A DNA stretch of 64,000 nucleotides from NCBI RefSeq assembly GCF_029027405.1, contig NZ_CP093396.1, positions 2,491,497 to 2,555,496 of the forward strand, given 5' to 3'. The position numbers were made by a program, and so were the translations under genes. How positions within the stretch are numbered: position 1 is the first letter of the stretch; each line of letters begins with the position of its first letter. This DNA is from Sulfurimonas sp. (GTDB taxonomy: Bacteria; Campylobacterota; Campylobacteria; Campylobacterales; Sulfurimonadaceae). Positions 17,898-26,629 of the stretch are shown here, piece after piece. The notes beneath the pieces are model-generated. The model saw nothing but the letters and a program-made list of their open reading frames with translations, was not told where the DNA came from and did not search any database.

Positions 17898-18176
17898 ATG
17901 CGTTATGCAGATTTTGACAAAGCTCTGGAGAATTTAAACATAGTAACACGCATGACACAGAATGAACTTAAAAATCAATATCTAAGATTATCAAAAAAGT
18001 ATCATCCTGACATGCAAAAGGGAAATGATAAAAAGTTTAAAGAGATAAATGAAGCATATAAAACTATACAAATATATATGAAAAATTTTAGATTTTCTCT
18101 AGATGAAGAAGAGTTTAATAGACAAAATCCTTTGGCAAATAGACCTGATGATTGGTTTAAAAGTTTTAACTCCTAA
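17898..18176 (+). CDS. Small stand-alone J-domain protein
   Basis: 92 residues; AAGGATAG lies upstream of the ATG. Residues about 4-65 form a J-domain with the diagnostic H-P-D in SKKYHPDMQKG and the KEINEAYKTI helix. The C-terminal tail (FNRQNPLANRPDDWFKSF) has no G/F or zinc region, so this is a type III DnaJ-like protein that should stimulate DnaK ATPase on a specific client. The gene is divergent from the porin gene. No client is apparent. Confidence 0.85.
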   Translation: MRYADFDKALENLNIVTRMTQNELKNQYLRLSKKYHPDMQKGNDKKFKEINEAYKTIQIYMKNFRFSLDEEEFNRQNPLANRPDDWFKSFNS

Positions 18177-18205
18177 AGATACAAGAACCATAATTATTTA
18201 ATATT

Positions 18206-18303
18206 ATTAGTTGCCTAGTCATATTATAAAAGAGCAGGAAAAGATGCACCCGCTCTATTGATGAACTGAATGCAACTGCCACACTAAGTATTTTATTTAA
18301 CAT
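18206..18303 (-). pseudogene. Decayed 5' end of a pstS-like phosphate-binding protein gene
   Basis: Reading leftward from an ATG at 18303 (AAGG ribosome site upstream), the first codons give MLNKILSVAVA, the start of a signal peptide. A shift of frame gives INRAGASFPALL at 18262-18227, then stop, Y, D, stop, A. PstS proteins open their mature part with a GAGASFPAPLYYDWA-like motif; here TAT has become TAA and TGG has become TAG. No further pstS sequence is seen before the J-domain gene, so only the first 35 or so codons survive. The call is by eye from a well-known motif and should be checked by translated search. Confidence 0.6.
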
Positions 18304-18341
18304 TTTCGTACCTTTTTGTTTTAAGATTCGAAAGTATAAAA

Positions 18342-19217
18342 TTACTTCTTAAGTGAAAACTTAAATCTTTTCTCCATAGCTATCGCTTCATCTCTTCCAT
18401 AAACTATTATTTCTTTGTCTATCTCTATCTTTTTTGAACTTATTTTATCAGGATAATCAACAAAGTTTAAGATATGTTTAATGCAGTTTACTCTAGCTTT
18501 TTTCTTGTTGTCACTTTTCACAATTGTCCAAGGCGCTGCTTCTGTATGAGTTGCACTTAACATCATAAACTTAGCAAGTGAATACTCATTCCAAAGCCTT
18601 TGTGACTCTTTATCAACAGGAGATAATTTATACTGCTTTAGTGGGTCTGTTTCTCTAGCTTTAAATCTACTCGCCTGCTCATCTTTTGATACTGAGAAAT
18701 AAAATTTAAATATTTGAATACCTTCATCTACTATCATTTTTTCAAACTCTGGAGCATCTTTTAGAAATTTATGATGTTGTCTTTCTGTACAAAATCCCAT
18801 AACAGGTTCAACCATTGATCTATTATACCAACTTCTATCAAAAAGCACCATCTCTCCTGCACTTGGTAAGTGCTTTGCATATCTTTGAAAATACCATTGT
18901 GAAGTCTCTTTATCACTAGGTTTTTCCAATGCTACAACTCTTGCCCCTCTTGGATTTAGATGTTCTGTAATTCTCTTGATAGTTCCACCTTTTCCAGCAG
19001 CATCACGACCTTCAAATATCATAAGAATTTTAAGACCCTTATCTTTTACATGATTTTGAAATTTTAAAAGCTCTACTTGAAGTTCAGAAAGCTCTTTTTC
19101 ATAAGCTAGCTTTTCTTCTTTTACCCAAATCTGAACTTTACCTTCTTTTTTTGATGCTGATCTTCTATCTGAACTTTTAGTTCTTCTTTCTTTATTTTTT
19201 TCTTTATTTTTTGCCAT
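18342..19217 (-). CDS. ppk2: Polyphosphate kinase 2 family protein (second of a tandem pair)
   Basis: 291 residues. Walker A is GRDAAGKGG (70-78) and the lid/Walker B segment is LFDRSWYNRSMVEPVMGF (about 125-142). The rest is the PPK2 core, ending with the basic and aromatic stretch of the family. PPK2 enzymes transfer phosphate between polyphosphate and nucleotides; class I members work mainly on nucleoside diphosphates to make NTPs or the reverse. The N-terminal 30 residues are strongly basic. It is 12 bases downstream of a paralogue and co-transcribed with it. Confidence 0.93.
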   Translation of the reverse strand: MAKNKEKNKERRTKSSDRRSASKKEGKVQIWVKEEKLAYEKELSELQVELLKFQNHVKDKGLKILMIFEGRDAAGKGGTIKRITEHLNPRGARVVALEKPSDKETSQWYFQRYAKHLPSAGEMVLFDRSWYNRSMVEPVMGFCTERQHHKFLKDAPEFEKMIVDEGIQIFKFYFSVSKDEQASRFKARETDPLKQYKLSPVDKESQRLWNEYSLAKFMMLSATHTEAAPWTIVKSDNKKKARVNCIKHILNFVDYPDKISSKKIEIDKEIIVYGRDEAIAMEKRFKFSLKK

Positions 19218-19229
19218 TTAACTCTCCTT

Positions 19230-20138
19230 TTAGCCTATAAATTTACCTGTACTTGACACTTGTGCATCCATTATCTCTATCTCTCTTGCTCCTGATATAA
19301 CAATGCTAGGATCAAGTGCATAATTTAGAGAATCTTCTCTTCCTTCATAATCAACTGCATGAAGTATGACCTTTAACGACTCTAATCTAGCTTTTATCTT
19401 ATCTTTTGAACGGATGATAGTCCATGGTGCTCTGTGAGAATGTGTTTGCTTTATCATGTTGTACTTTGTAGTTGTAAACTCATCCCATTTTTCTTGAGCT
19501 TGCATATCTATCTCACTCAGTTTCCATTGTCTAAGAGAATCATTTTTTCTTCTTTCAAATCTTCTAGCCTGCTCATCTTTTGTAACACTATAATAAAGCT
19601 TAACAAGTATGATACCTTGACGAACTAAATCATTTTCAAAGCCTTTAACCCCTCTCATGAAATCATCATATTCTTTTTTTGTACAAAAATTAAATACTGA
19701 CTCAACCATAGCTCTGTTGTACCAACTTCTATCAAAAAGAACAATCTCTCCACCAACTGGAAAGTATTGTATATATTTTTGATAAAACCATTGAGTTTTT
19801 TGCTCTTCTGTTGGTTTACCAAGTGCTACAACACGATAATGTTTTTCATCCATATATCTAGTTACTCTTCGTATAGTTCCTCCTTTACCAGCAGCATCTC
19901 TACCTTCAAAAAGAATAATCATTTTTTGATTTGTATTCTCAAGATGTTTTTGCAACTTAATAAGTTCTGCTTGATAAGGCTTTAATCTTTGCTCGTCAGC
20001 TCTTTTTATATCAGCTTTACTTTTAGGAGATTTTTTACTTTTTATTTTTACTTTTGATTTTTTATACCCGTCTATCAACTCTTCTAAAGAAACTACATTT
20101 CCATCTACTTCAAACATACTATTATTATTTACTTCCAT
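19230..20138 (-). CDS. ppk2: Polyphosphate kinase 2 family protein (first of a tandem pair)
   Basis: 302 residues, AAAGG upstream of the ATG. Walker A GRDAAGKGG lies at 79-87 and LFDRSWYNRAMVESVFNF at about 134-151. A lysine-rich segment (about 26-50) and a short N-terminal extension (MFEVDGNVVSLEELIDGYKK) precede the core. It has the same fold and activity class as its downstream neighbour but clearly diverged sequence, so the pair is an old duplication or reflects two substrate preferences (for example ADP and GDP or AMP). Substrate cannot be assigned by eye. Confidence 0.92.
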   Translation of the reverse strand: MEVNNNSMFEVDGNVVSLEELIDGYKKSKVKIKSKKSPKSKADIKRADEQRLKPYQAELIKLQKHLENTNQKMIILFEGRDAAGKGGTIRRVTRYMDEKHYRVVALGKPTEEQKTQWFYQKYIQYFPVGGEIVLFDRSWYNRAMVESVFNFCTKKEYDDFMRGVKGFENDLVRQGIILVKLYYSVTKDEQARRFERRKNDSLRQWKLSEIDMQAQEKWDEFTTTKYNMIKQTHSHRAPWTIIRSKDKIKARLESLKVILHAVDYEGREDSLNYALDPSIVISGAREIEIMDAQVSSTGKFIG

Positions 20139-20484
20139 TTATCTAACCTTTATAGTCTATACGATAAGTATACTCCTAATAATCTTAGTAATCTCTTTGT
20201 AAGCAAACTTTTTTATACTTCTACGCTTTCAAAAGGAGAAATAAATTTTTGACAAAAACAATTGGGCTTAATGAATAATACAAGGGTTTGAATAATCATT
20301 TTTCTTATAACTGATTAGATAATCTTCTAGAATTTTTAAATTTAAATTTTTAGAAATCATTTCAAATGTAAAAATACTTTGTTATCTTTTAGCATGGATT
20401 AACCGTTTTAAACAAGGCGGTAAAATTCATAAATATACTTAAAAATTATGCTAATATGTTGGCAATAATCTAAAAAGGAAATAC
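20139..20484. other. Intergenic region between divergent ppk2 and cetB-like genes
   Basis: 346 bases with no gene that I can support. Leftward, TATACT and TAGACT elements close to the ppk2 start (about 20150-20175) are candidate -10 boxes, followed by AAAGG. Rightward, AAAAAGGAA at about 20473-20481 is the ribosome site of the cetB-like gene, and TAATAT at about 20452-20457 is a possible -10. A very AT-rich run of AAATTTAAATTT type lies around 20331-20355. Confidence 0.5.
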
Positions 20485-20868
20485 ATGCAAGAATATGTTT
20501 TAAAAAGTGATGATTTTTTAGTATCACAAACTGATGAAAAAGGTAAAATCATATTTGCAAATGATGATTTCTGTAAAATAGCTGGATATACATTAGAAGA
20601 ACTTATTGGCCAACCTCATAGTATTGTTCGTCATAAAGATATGCCCAAAGCAGCATTTAAAGACTTATGGCAAACTGCGAAAAGTGGTAAAGTATGGACT
20701 GGTTATGTAAAAAATGCTACTAAAGATGGTGGCTATTACTGGGTTTTTGCAACTGTTTATCCTATGTATGATGATATAACACATCAGAAAACATTTATGT
20801 CTTGTAGAAGAAAACCTTCAACGCAAGAAATAATAGATGCCCAAACACTATATAAAACACTTAACTAG
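20485..20868 (+). CDS. PAS-domain energy-taxis sensor, CetB/Aer-like
   Basis: 127 residues, one PAS domain and nothing else: TDEKGKIIFANDDFCKIAGYTLEELIG, then the diagnostic Aer-type R-H-x-D-M-P in SIVRHKDMP, and KDGGYYWVFATVYP. Aer-type PAS domains bind FAD and sense redox or energy state. It has no membrane or signalling part, so it must act through another protein; the next gene, 9 bases downstream, encodes exactly that. The arrangement parallels CetB and CetA of Campylobacter jejuni, which together form a split Aer receptor. The cofactor is inferred from the family. Confidence 0.85.
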   Translation: MQEYVLKSDDFLVSQTDEKGKIIFANDDFCKIAGYTLEELIGQPHSIVRHKDMPKAAFKDLWQTAKSGKVWTGYVKNATKDGGYYWVFATVYPMYDDITHQKTFMSCRRKPSTQEIIDAQTLYKTLN

Positions 20869-20877
20869 GATAATTCT

Positions 20878-21996
20878 ATGAATACCTTACAAAAAAATAT
20901 AATACTTATTGTTTCATTTGCTTTATTAATAGCATCTTTATTGTTAACAAATTCTACTATAATTCAAGTTATTGTAGCAGTAATTGCGATTGGTGTCGCT
21001 ATAGCTCTTCAAAATATTCCATCATCTCGAGAAGCTAATACCTTAAATGAAAAAATAATACAGCTAATAGAAATGCTGAAGTTTAATATTAATAAAATAG
21101 CTATCGATCAACATGCAACTTCGCAAACAGAACAAAATTTTAATAAGATAATAACAATCCATCAGTCATCCATAGAAGAAGATATAAAAGTTGCAGGTGA
21201 AATGGTTTTGACAGCTGACAAAGTTTCAAAAGGAAATTTTTCTATAAGAATTGCTTCTAATTCAAAAACACCATATGTTCATGTTCTTAAAAATAGTATG
21301 AATAAAATGCTTGAAGAATCTGAGAAAAATTTGGATAATGCTATCAGTACACTTCAAAGCTTTTCTGATGGTAAATTTACTACAAGAAGTACTGTAACCG
21401 TTGAAGCTAAAATGGCTGATTTGTTAAACAATATTAATACTCTTGGTAAATCTCTTGAAGATATGCAACGACAAAATGAAGATTCAAATAATCAAATAAT
21501 AGAATCATCAAATACATTAAATACTACAATAGAAAATATTACAAACACAACAATCGTTGAGTTTAAAGATAGTATAAATAATATTGTAGATAGAATTCAT
21601 TCTGTTTCCCAAAAAGAAAATGAAATGGTTGATAATCTACAATCTCTTGTTCAAAATGCAAATGAAATGAAAACGATACTTTTAACTATTGGCGATATCG
21701 CAGAACAAACAAATTTACTAGCTCTAAATGCAGCCATTGAGGCAGCTCGTGCGGGTGAGCATGGTCGTGGTTTTGCAGTTGTTGCTGATGAAGTTAGAAA
21801 ATTAGCTGAGAGAACACAAAAAAGTCTCTCCGAGACAACAGCTACTACCAATGTTTTGATTCAGTCTATCTCAGATAGTTCAGAAACTTTAAATAAAAAT
21901 GCCCAAGAAGTAAAAGCTATCTCAGGCGATGTGAATAAAGTAAGTAGCAAGATGGATGAAATCATAGGTACTTTAAATAGTTTATCTAATTCATAA
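20878..21996 (+). CDS. CetA-like methyl-accepting signalling protein
   Basis: 372 residues; AGGAT upstream. Two closely spaced hydrophobic segments at the N-terminus (about 9-25 and 28-45) leave almost no periplasmic domain, so the protein cannot bind an external ligand by itself. A HAMP-like linker follows (about 85-200), then the chemoreceptor hairpin with [18 protein letters not shown] and [17 protein letters not shown]. Its partner is the PAS protein encoded just upstream. In C. jejuni, CetA with CetB gives energy taxis; here that role is inferred from architecture and gene order. Confidence 0.85.
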   Translation: MNTLQKNIILIVSFALLIASLLLTNSTIIQVIVAVIAIGVAIALQNIPSSREANTLNEKIIQLIEMLKFNINKIAIDQHATSQTEQNFNKIITIHQSSIEEDIKVAGEMVLTADKVSKGNFSIRIASNSKTPYVHVLKNSMNKMLEESEKNLDNAISTLQSFSDGKFTTRSTVTVEAKMADLLNNINTLGKSLEDMQRQNEDSNNQIIESSNTLNTTIENITNTTIVEFKDSINNIVDRIHSVSQKENEMVDNLQSLVQNANEMKTILLTIGDIAEQTNLLALNAAIEAARAGEHGRGFAVVADEVRKLAERTQKSLSETTATTNVLIQSISDSSETLNKNAQEVKAISGDVNKVSSKMDEIIGTLNSLSNS

Positions 21997-22019
21997 TTAT
22001 TTATGTGTTGATATTATAA

Positions 22020-23939
22020 TTATTTTAATTTTTCTAAAATTGAATCTACTGAGAAACCAAATTTCTCAAATAATTGACCAGCAGGAGCAGATGCACCAAA
22101 ACTATCCATACCAATAACAGTATCAGCAAATCTATACCATTCTAAACCACGAGCCGCTTCAATAGCAACAGTTTTAGTTCCTTCTTTGATGATTGAAGAG
22201 ATATATGATTTATCTTGTTCAATGAAAAGGTCAAAACATGGAACTGAAACAACATTTACAGGTACATCAATATCATTTAATGATTTTTTGACATTTAAAG
22301 CAAGTTCAACTTCACTTCCAGAAGCCATAAGAGTTATAACTGCATTTTCATCAGATGCTAAAAGATATCCACCTTTAGATGCTTCACCACTTACAACACT
22401 TGGAAGAACTGAAAGATTTTGACGAGAACATACAAATGCTGATGGAGATTTACTCATAGCTAAAGCTGTTTTCCAAGCCTCAATATTTTCCGCTCCATCT
22501 GCTGGTCGCCAAACATAAAAGTTTGGTAGGGCACGAAATTGAGATAAGTGCTCGATAGGTTGATGTGTTGGGCCATCTTCACCAACACCAATACTGTCAT
22601 GTGTCCAGATAAAAAATTGCTGGATGCCAGTAAGTGCTGCAATTCTTGCCGCAGGTTTTAAATAGTCTGAAAAAACAAAGAATGTAGCTGAAAAAGGCAT
22701 AAGTGGACCATAAAGTGCCATTGCATTTACAATAGATGCCATTGCATGTTCACGAATACCAAAGTAAATATTTCTACCTTTTGGATACACACCCATGTCA
22801 TTTAGGTTTGTCTTATTTGATGGGCTTAAATCTGCTGAACCACCCAAGAAGCTTGGAATGCCACGAGCGATAGCATTCATAATTTTTCCATTAGTTCCAC
22901 GAGTGGCTTCTGCTTTTTCAAAAATAGGGTAATTAATACGAGAAAAATCAGGATTTAGTAAAGCATCTAGAGTTTCATTTTGCTCCATTAAAGGCATGGT
23001 TTTTTGAGAATGAATCCATTCACGCTCCAATAAATCACCTTCTTCAATAGCACATCTAAAACGAACTAAAACATCTTCATCAACATGAAAAGTTTTACTA
23101 GCATCAAATCCAGCATCTTTTTTAGCTTGAGCAATAACTTCATCTCCAAGAGGTGCACCATGAGAATGATGAGAACCTTCTAACTTACTAGCACCTTTAG
23201 CAATGATAGTGTTAGCGATGATTATAGTTGGTTTAGTATTTGACTTTGCAGTAGTGATAGATGCATCTATCTCATCAAAGTTGTGACCATCACACTCCAA
23301 CACATCCCAACCTTGAGACTCAAATCTTTTAGTTATATTTTCTGAGATACTTAAATCTGTTGAACCTTCGATAGTTATACGATTTGAATCATAAATAAGA
23401 ATTAAATTATCAAGCTTATTATGTCCTGCAATAGAACATGCTTCATACGAAATACCTTCTTCTAAATCTCCATCTCCACATAAACAATAAACATTATGAT
23501 TAATTAATGAAGCCGCATCTGAATTTACTTGTGCCCCCATAAACTTAGAAGCCATAGAAAAACCAACAGCATTTGCAATACCTTGACCAAGAGGACCAGT
23601 AGTGATTTCAATTCCTTCTGTATGTCCATACTCTGGATGCCCTGGAGTTTTAGAATCTAATTGACGAAAGTTTTTTAAATCATCTATTTCTAAACCATAT
23701 CCCCAAAGGTAATAAAGAGAATAAATAAGACCTGTTGCATGTCCACCTGAAAAAACCAATCTGTCACGGTTTAACCAATCTGGATTTTTTGGATTGTGCT
23801 TTATATGCTCGCTTAACACAACAGCAATATCTGCAAGTCCCATCGGAGCACCAGGGTGACCTGAATTCGCACGCTGAACCATATCTGTTGCTAAAAATCT
23901 TACCGAATCTGCCATCTTTTGACGCATTACATTACTCAT
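22020..23939 (-). CDS. tkt: Transketolase
   Basis: 639 residues, the full family length; AAGGAA lies upstream of the ATG. Visible markers are GHPGAPMG and GHPEYGHTEGIEITTGPLGQG in the substrate region, the thiamine-diphosphate motif GDGDLEEGISYEA, and the pyrimidine-domain segment DSIGVGEDGPTHQP. It transfers two-carbon units in the non-oxidative pentose phosphate pathway. It follows ispA, with a structured gap containing a terminator-like hairpin between. Confidence 0.97.
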   Translation of the reverse strand: MSNVMRQKMADSVRFLATDMVQRANSGHPGAPMGLADIAVVLSEHIKHNPKNPDWLNRDRLVFSGGHATGLIYSLYYLWGYGLEIDDLKNFRQLDSKTPGHPEYGHTEGIEITTGPLGQGIANAVGFSMASKFMGAQVNSDAASLINHNVYCLCGDGDLEEGISYEACSIAGHNKLDNLILIYDSNRITIEGSTDLSISENITKRFESQGWDVLECDGHNFDEIDASITTAKSNTKPTIIIANTIIAKGASKLEGSHHSHGAPLGDEVIAQAKKDAGFDASKTFHVDEDVLVRFRCAIEEGDLLEREWIHSQKTMPLMEQNETLDALLNPDFSRINYPIFEKAEATRGTNGKIMNAIARGIPSFLGGSADLSPSNKTNLNDMGVYPKGRNIYFGIREHAMASIVNAMALYGPLMPFSATFFVFSDYLKPAARIAALTGIQQFFIWTHDSIGVGEDGPTHQPIEHLSQFRALPNFYVWRPADGAENIEAWKTALAMSKSPSAFVCSRQNLSVLPSVVSGEASKGGYLLASDENAVITLMASGSEVELALNVKKSLNDIDVPVNVVSVPCFDLFIEQDKSYISSIIKEGTKTVAIEAARGLEWYRFADTVIGMDSFGASAPAGQLFEKFGFSVDSILEKLK

Positions 23940-23969
23940 AATTGTTATTCCTTAATTTTATTCTATAAA

Positions 23970-23986
23970 ATGAAGGCAACCTTCAT
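23970..23986 (-). terminator. Hairpin with T-run between ispA and tkt
   Basis: Perfect 7-base stem ATGAAGG/CCTTCAT with a 3-base loop; read leftward it is followed by TTTTAT. It lies 30 bases before the tkt start and would end or attenuate transcription coming from ispA. Confidence 0.65.
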
Positions 23987-23999
23987 CTATTAGTCCCGC

Positions 24000-24041
24000 A
24001 AAGGAACAAAGTCCCTTTACTCCGCTTGCACCGCTGTGGTG
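24000..24041 (-). other. Structured leader segment between ispA and tkt
   Basis: Two further inverted repeats precede the terminator hairpin: AAAGGAAC (24000-24007) with GTCCCTTT (24011-24018), 8 pairs with one G-T, and CACC/GGTG at 24029-24041. Together with the hairpin at 23970 they fill the 110-base gap. The gap is GC-richer than its surroundings. Confidence 0.4.
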
Positions 24042-24049
24042 ACTAAAGT

Positions 24050-24898
24050 TTATTTTTTATGTCTGTTTATATATTTTGTTAGTACTGGGGATAACTCACT
24101 ATGTAAACTATCCTCAAAACTATTTAACTCTTTGTTTAATTCATCTGCCAAAATATTTGCTTCATTCACCGCAGTATTTAGCCCTAAAATTGTTACAAAA
24201 CTATTTTTATCTTCATCATTATTTGTAAGTTTTCCAGCTTCAAGTGAGCTTTGTGTTACATCTAATATATCATCTTGAATTTGAAATAAAAGTCCAAGTT
24301 TTATACCAAAGTCATAAAGTTCTTCACCTAGTTCTTCTCGTCCTATAATTATAGCTCCCATCTGCATAGATGCTGCTATAAGTTTAGCTGTTTTGTTTGT
24401 ATGTAAAACCTTAATATCTTGTAGTTTTAGCGGTTTATTTTCAAAATAACAGTCAATAGCTTGACCTAAAACCATTCCATTGAGTCCGCCGTTTTTAGCT
24501 AAATTATTTATAAGTTTTACTCTTATGTAGTCTGAAAAAGGAGCCTCTGATAAAATTTCAAAAGAGTAAGTATTTAATGCATCTCCTACTAATATAGCTG
24601 TTACTTCATCATAAGCTATATGTAAAGTCGGTTCTCCACGACGAAGTGGTGAGTTGTCCATCGCAGGTAAATCATCATGGATTAGAGAGTATGTATGAAG
24701 AAGCTCAACAGCAAAAGCAGCATGTCTCGCGCCTTGTGCTAAAAGTGGGTTGTATGCATTTACAACACCTAGCAAAAGAGCTGGTCTAAACCTCTTTCCA
24801 CCAGCAATCAGCATCTGTCCTAAAGCTTTTTCATAAGTAGGATGAATACTAGAGGAAGTTGGTAAATTATCTAATAAAAACTGCTCAAATTTTTGCAT
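24050..24898 (-). CDS. ispA: Polyprenyl diphosphate synthase (farnesyl/geranylgeranyl type)
   Basis: 282 residues. First aspartate-rich motif is DDLPAMDNSPLRRG and the second is DDILD; GGKRFRP near residue 33 binds the allylic diphosphate. It condenses isopentenyl diphosphate units to farnesyl or geranylgeranyl diphosphate for quinone tails and undecaprenyl carriers. Chain length cannot be fixed by eye, but the residues before the first motif (LLHTYSLIHDD) fit a short-chain enzyme. Gene order places it last in the [2Fe-2S]–panD–ybaB–PDZ run, ahead of tkt. Confidence 0.92.
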   Translation of the reverse strand: MQKFEQFLLDNLPTSSSIHPTYEKALGQMLIAGGKRFRPALLLGVVNAYNPLLAQGARHAAFAVELLHTYSLIHDDLPAMDNSPLRRGEPTLHIAYDEVTAILVGDALNTYSFEILSEAPFSDYIRVKLINNLAKNGGLNGMVLGQAIDCYFENKPLKLQDIKVLHTNKTAKLIAASMQMGAIIIGREELGEELYDFGIKLGLLFQIQDDILDVTQSSLEAGKLTNNDEDKNSFVTILGLNTAVNEANILADELNKELNSFEDSLHSELSPVLTKYINRHKK

Positions 24899-24932
24899 AT
24901 GAAATTATATATAGATAGTTGTTAAATGGGGG

Positions 24933-25937
24933 TTAATTTTTTGAACTTTTTTCTTTACCTTTAATATTTACAAAAAATTCAAAATTTTCTCTCTCAAACA
25001 GTAAAGATGCATGAAATTTAAAATCACTTATATACTTTCTAATTTCATATACATTATTTATTTTTTTTCCATTTACTTGAAGAAGTTTATCTCCTATTTT
25101 AAGACCATAGCCTTTAAACTCATTGTCTATTCTCATTATGCTTAGATTATTACTAAAGTAAATTCCTTTTTCTTCTAAAAAGGTATCACTAATATATCCT
25201 CCACCATATCTTTTTTTAGTTTTAACGTTAAAGGTTAAATATTTCAAACCTCTTTTTATTTTAACCTTATGGTAAGACCCAACTTTTGAGAACAATATCT
25301 TTTTCATAAACACAGAAGCATTTTTAACTTTTTTTCCATCAAGCATAACAATATAATCATTCTTTTTAAATGGATTATCTTTAACAAAAGGGTTTACTCT
25401 TTTTATAAGAACAAGCTTTTTCTCATTTTTAACTCGTATTCCTATATCTCCATAGATGCTAGATTTATTTTTTAAAAATCTTTGTATATAATCTTTTTGA
25501 ATTATTCCTCTTGAAGTAACTAGACCTTCAAAAGCGCAGCAACTATTTAAAAGTAAAGCTGGTGAAGTTGTTTTCTCACTAAATTTTGCAAAATTATTTA
25601 ATCCAACTTGTCTGTTTGTGATTCTTCCTTCTATTGCTTTTCTCTTATCTACAGCTGCAATACCAAGAGTTAGATGATTATTCATTTTAAAAGGATACTT
25701 AAACTTTTTTCTATCTTTTACTAAATACAAAGAAAGAAAAGGGTCGTGCTTTATAATTTTTGCATTTGGTTGATGCAAGGAAAAAATTAATTTTTGATTT
25801 TTCAATATAGGGACTTGAAGTGAATACTTTTTTACAGCATTGGAATGAGATATTTTTAATTTACAAGAGTCATATCCACCCTTGCACGCATATAAGTTAA
25901 AAAAAAGAAAGTTTAGAGCTAGAAACAGCCTAAACAT
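24933..25937 (-). CDS. Exported PDZ-domain protein of unknown function
   Basis: 334 residues. A signal peptide (MFRLFLALNFLFFNLYAC) is followed by a stretch with conserved cysteines (C-K-G-G-Y-D-S-C, and CC near residue 133) that lacks a serine-protease triad I can recognise. Two PDZ-like regions follow: PFKKNDYIVMLDGKKVKNAS (about 190-210) and GYGLKIGDKLLQVNGKKI (about 273-290). It may be a lipoprotein or periplasmic, but the Cys placement does not fit a lipobox cleanly. Similar proteins sit near panD and ybaB in related genomes, as far as I recall. It directly abuts ybaB (TAAATG). Confidence 0.65.
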   Translation of the reverse strand: MFRLFLALNFLFFNLYACKGGYDSCKLKISHSNAVKKYSLQVPILKNQKLIFSLHQPNAKIIKHDPFLSLYLVKDRKKFKYPFKMNNHLTLGIAAVDKRKAIEGRITNRQVGLNNFAKFSEKTTSPALLLNSCCAFEGLVTSRGIIQKDYIQRFLKNKSSIYGDIGIRVKNEKKLVLIKRVNPFVKDNPFKKNDYIVMLDGKKVKNASVFMKKILFSKVGSYHKVKIKRGLKYLTFNVKTKKRYGGGYISDTFLEEKGIYFSNNLSIMRIDNEFKGYGLKIGDKLLQVNGKKINNVYEIRKYISDFKFHASLLFERENFEFFVNIKGKEKSSKN

Positions 25938-26255
25938 TTATTTTCCTGCAAATGGGTTCATTCCACCCATACCGCCAAGCATTCCCATTGCGGAACTTTT
26001 TTGATTTTGTTGAACCATTTTGCTGGCATCATTCAAAGCTCCAATAAGAAGTATTTGAAGCGAGTCTTTATCATCAAGTAAGGAATCATCAATATTCAAA
26101 TCAATAACCTCACCTTTTCCATTCATACTTATTTCAAGCATTCCACCACCACTCTTAACACTAAAAGTTTTGGACTCAAGTTCTGTTTGAAATTTAGTAG
26201 CATTTTCTTGCATACCTTCAAATATCTTACTCATATCGCCCATATTTGAAAACAT
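25938..26255 (-). CDS. YbaB/EbfC nucleoid-associated protein
   Basis: 105 residues, family length. Central block KSGGGMLEISMNGKGEVIDLNIDDSLL and the acidic/hydrophobic helix following are typical of YbaB/EbfC, which forms dimeric tweezers and binds DNA. A C-terminal Gly/Met-rich tail (MGMLGGMGGMNPF) ends the protein. Its start overlaps the panD stop by one base (TAATG). Confidence 0.9.
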   Translation of the reverse strand: MFSNMGDMSKIFEGMQENATKFQTELESKTFSVKSGGGMLEISMNGKGEVIDLNIDDSLLDDKDSLQILLIGALNDASKMVQQNQKSSAMGMLGGMGGMNPFAGK

Positions 26256-26620
26256 TAGATGCTATCCGCTATATAGTCAATATTATTATTATCATCTAAG
26301 ATAACAACTTTTGGTTTATAAGTTTGGAGTTCTTTTTCATCATATGTCGCATAAGCAACTATAATTATTTTATCACCAGGATGAACTTTTCTTGCTGCTG
26401 CACCATTAAGACAAATGTCTCTCTTACCGCGCTTACCTAAAATAATATAAGTCGAAAATCTTTCGCCATTATTAACATTTAAAATTTCAACTTTTTGTCC
26501 AACTCTCATCTTAGAAGCTTCTAAAAGCTCCTCATCTATCGTAATAGATCCAACATAATTCAGGTTAGCATCTGTAACTGTTGCACGATGAATTTTACTA
26601 TATAGCATATCAATTAACAT
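26255..26620 (-). CDS. panD: Aspartate 1-decarboxylase precursor
   Basis: 121 residues. The self-processing site Gly-Ser lies in [11 protein letters not shown] (about G24-S25), so the protein should cleave to a beta and an alpha chain with a pyruvoyl group. The N-terminus [15 protein letters not shown] aligns with E. coli PanD, which supports this start. It makes beta-alanine for pantothenate and coenzyme A. It is coupled to ybaB downstream and follows the [2Fe-2S] gene by 9 bases. Confidence 0.95.
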   Translation of the reverse strand: MLIDMLYSKIHRATVTDANLNYVGSITIDEELLEASKMRVGQKVEILNVNNGERFSTYIILGKRGKRDICLNGAAARKVHPGDKIIIVAYATYDEKELQTYKPKVVILDDNNNIDYIADSI

Positions 26621-26629
26621 TTAACTTTC

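Noticed and set aside
18166-18303. A 45-codon open frame on the minus strand starting MLNKILSVAVAF
   Set aside because: It has a start and ribosome site, but after 15 residues the frame leaves the PstS-like reading and codes for an unlikely sequence that runs into the J-domain gene. Treated as the start of a pstS relic instead.
20331-20355. AT-rich AAATTTAAATTT run considered as an operator
   Set aside because: The two halves are not a consistent palindrome; simple AT composition explains it.
23991-24045. Short GC-richer stretch between ispA and tkt considered as a tRNA gene
   Set aside because: The pairs do not form a cloverleaf with acceptor and T arms, and no T-psi-C type sequence is present.
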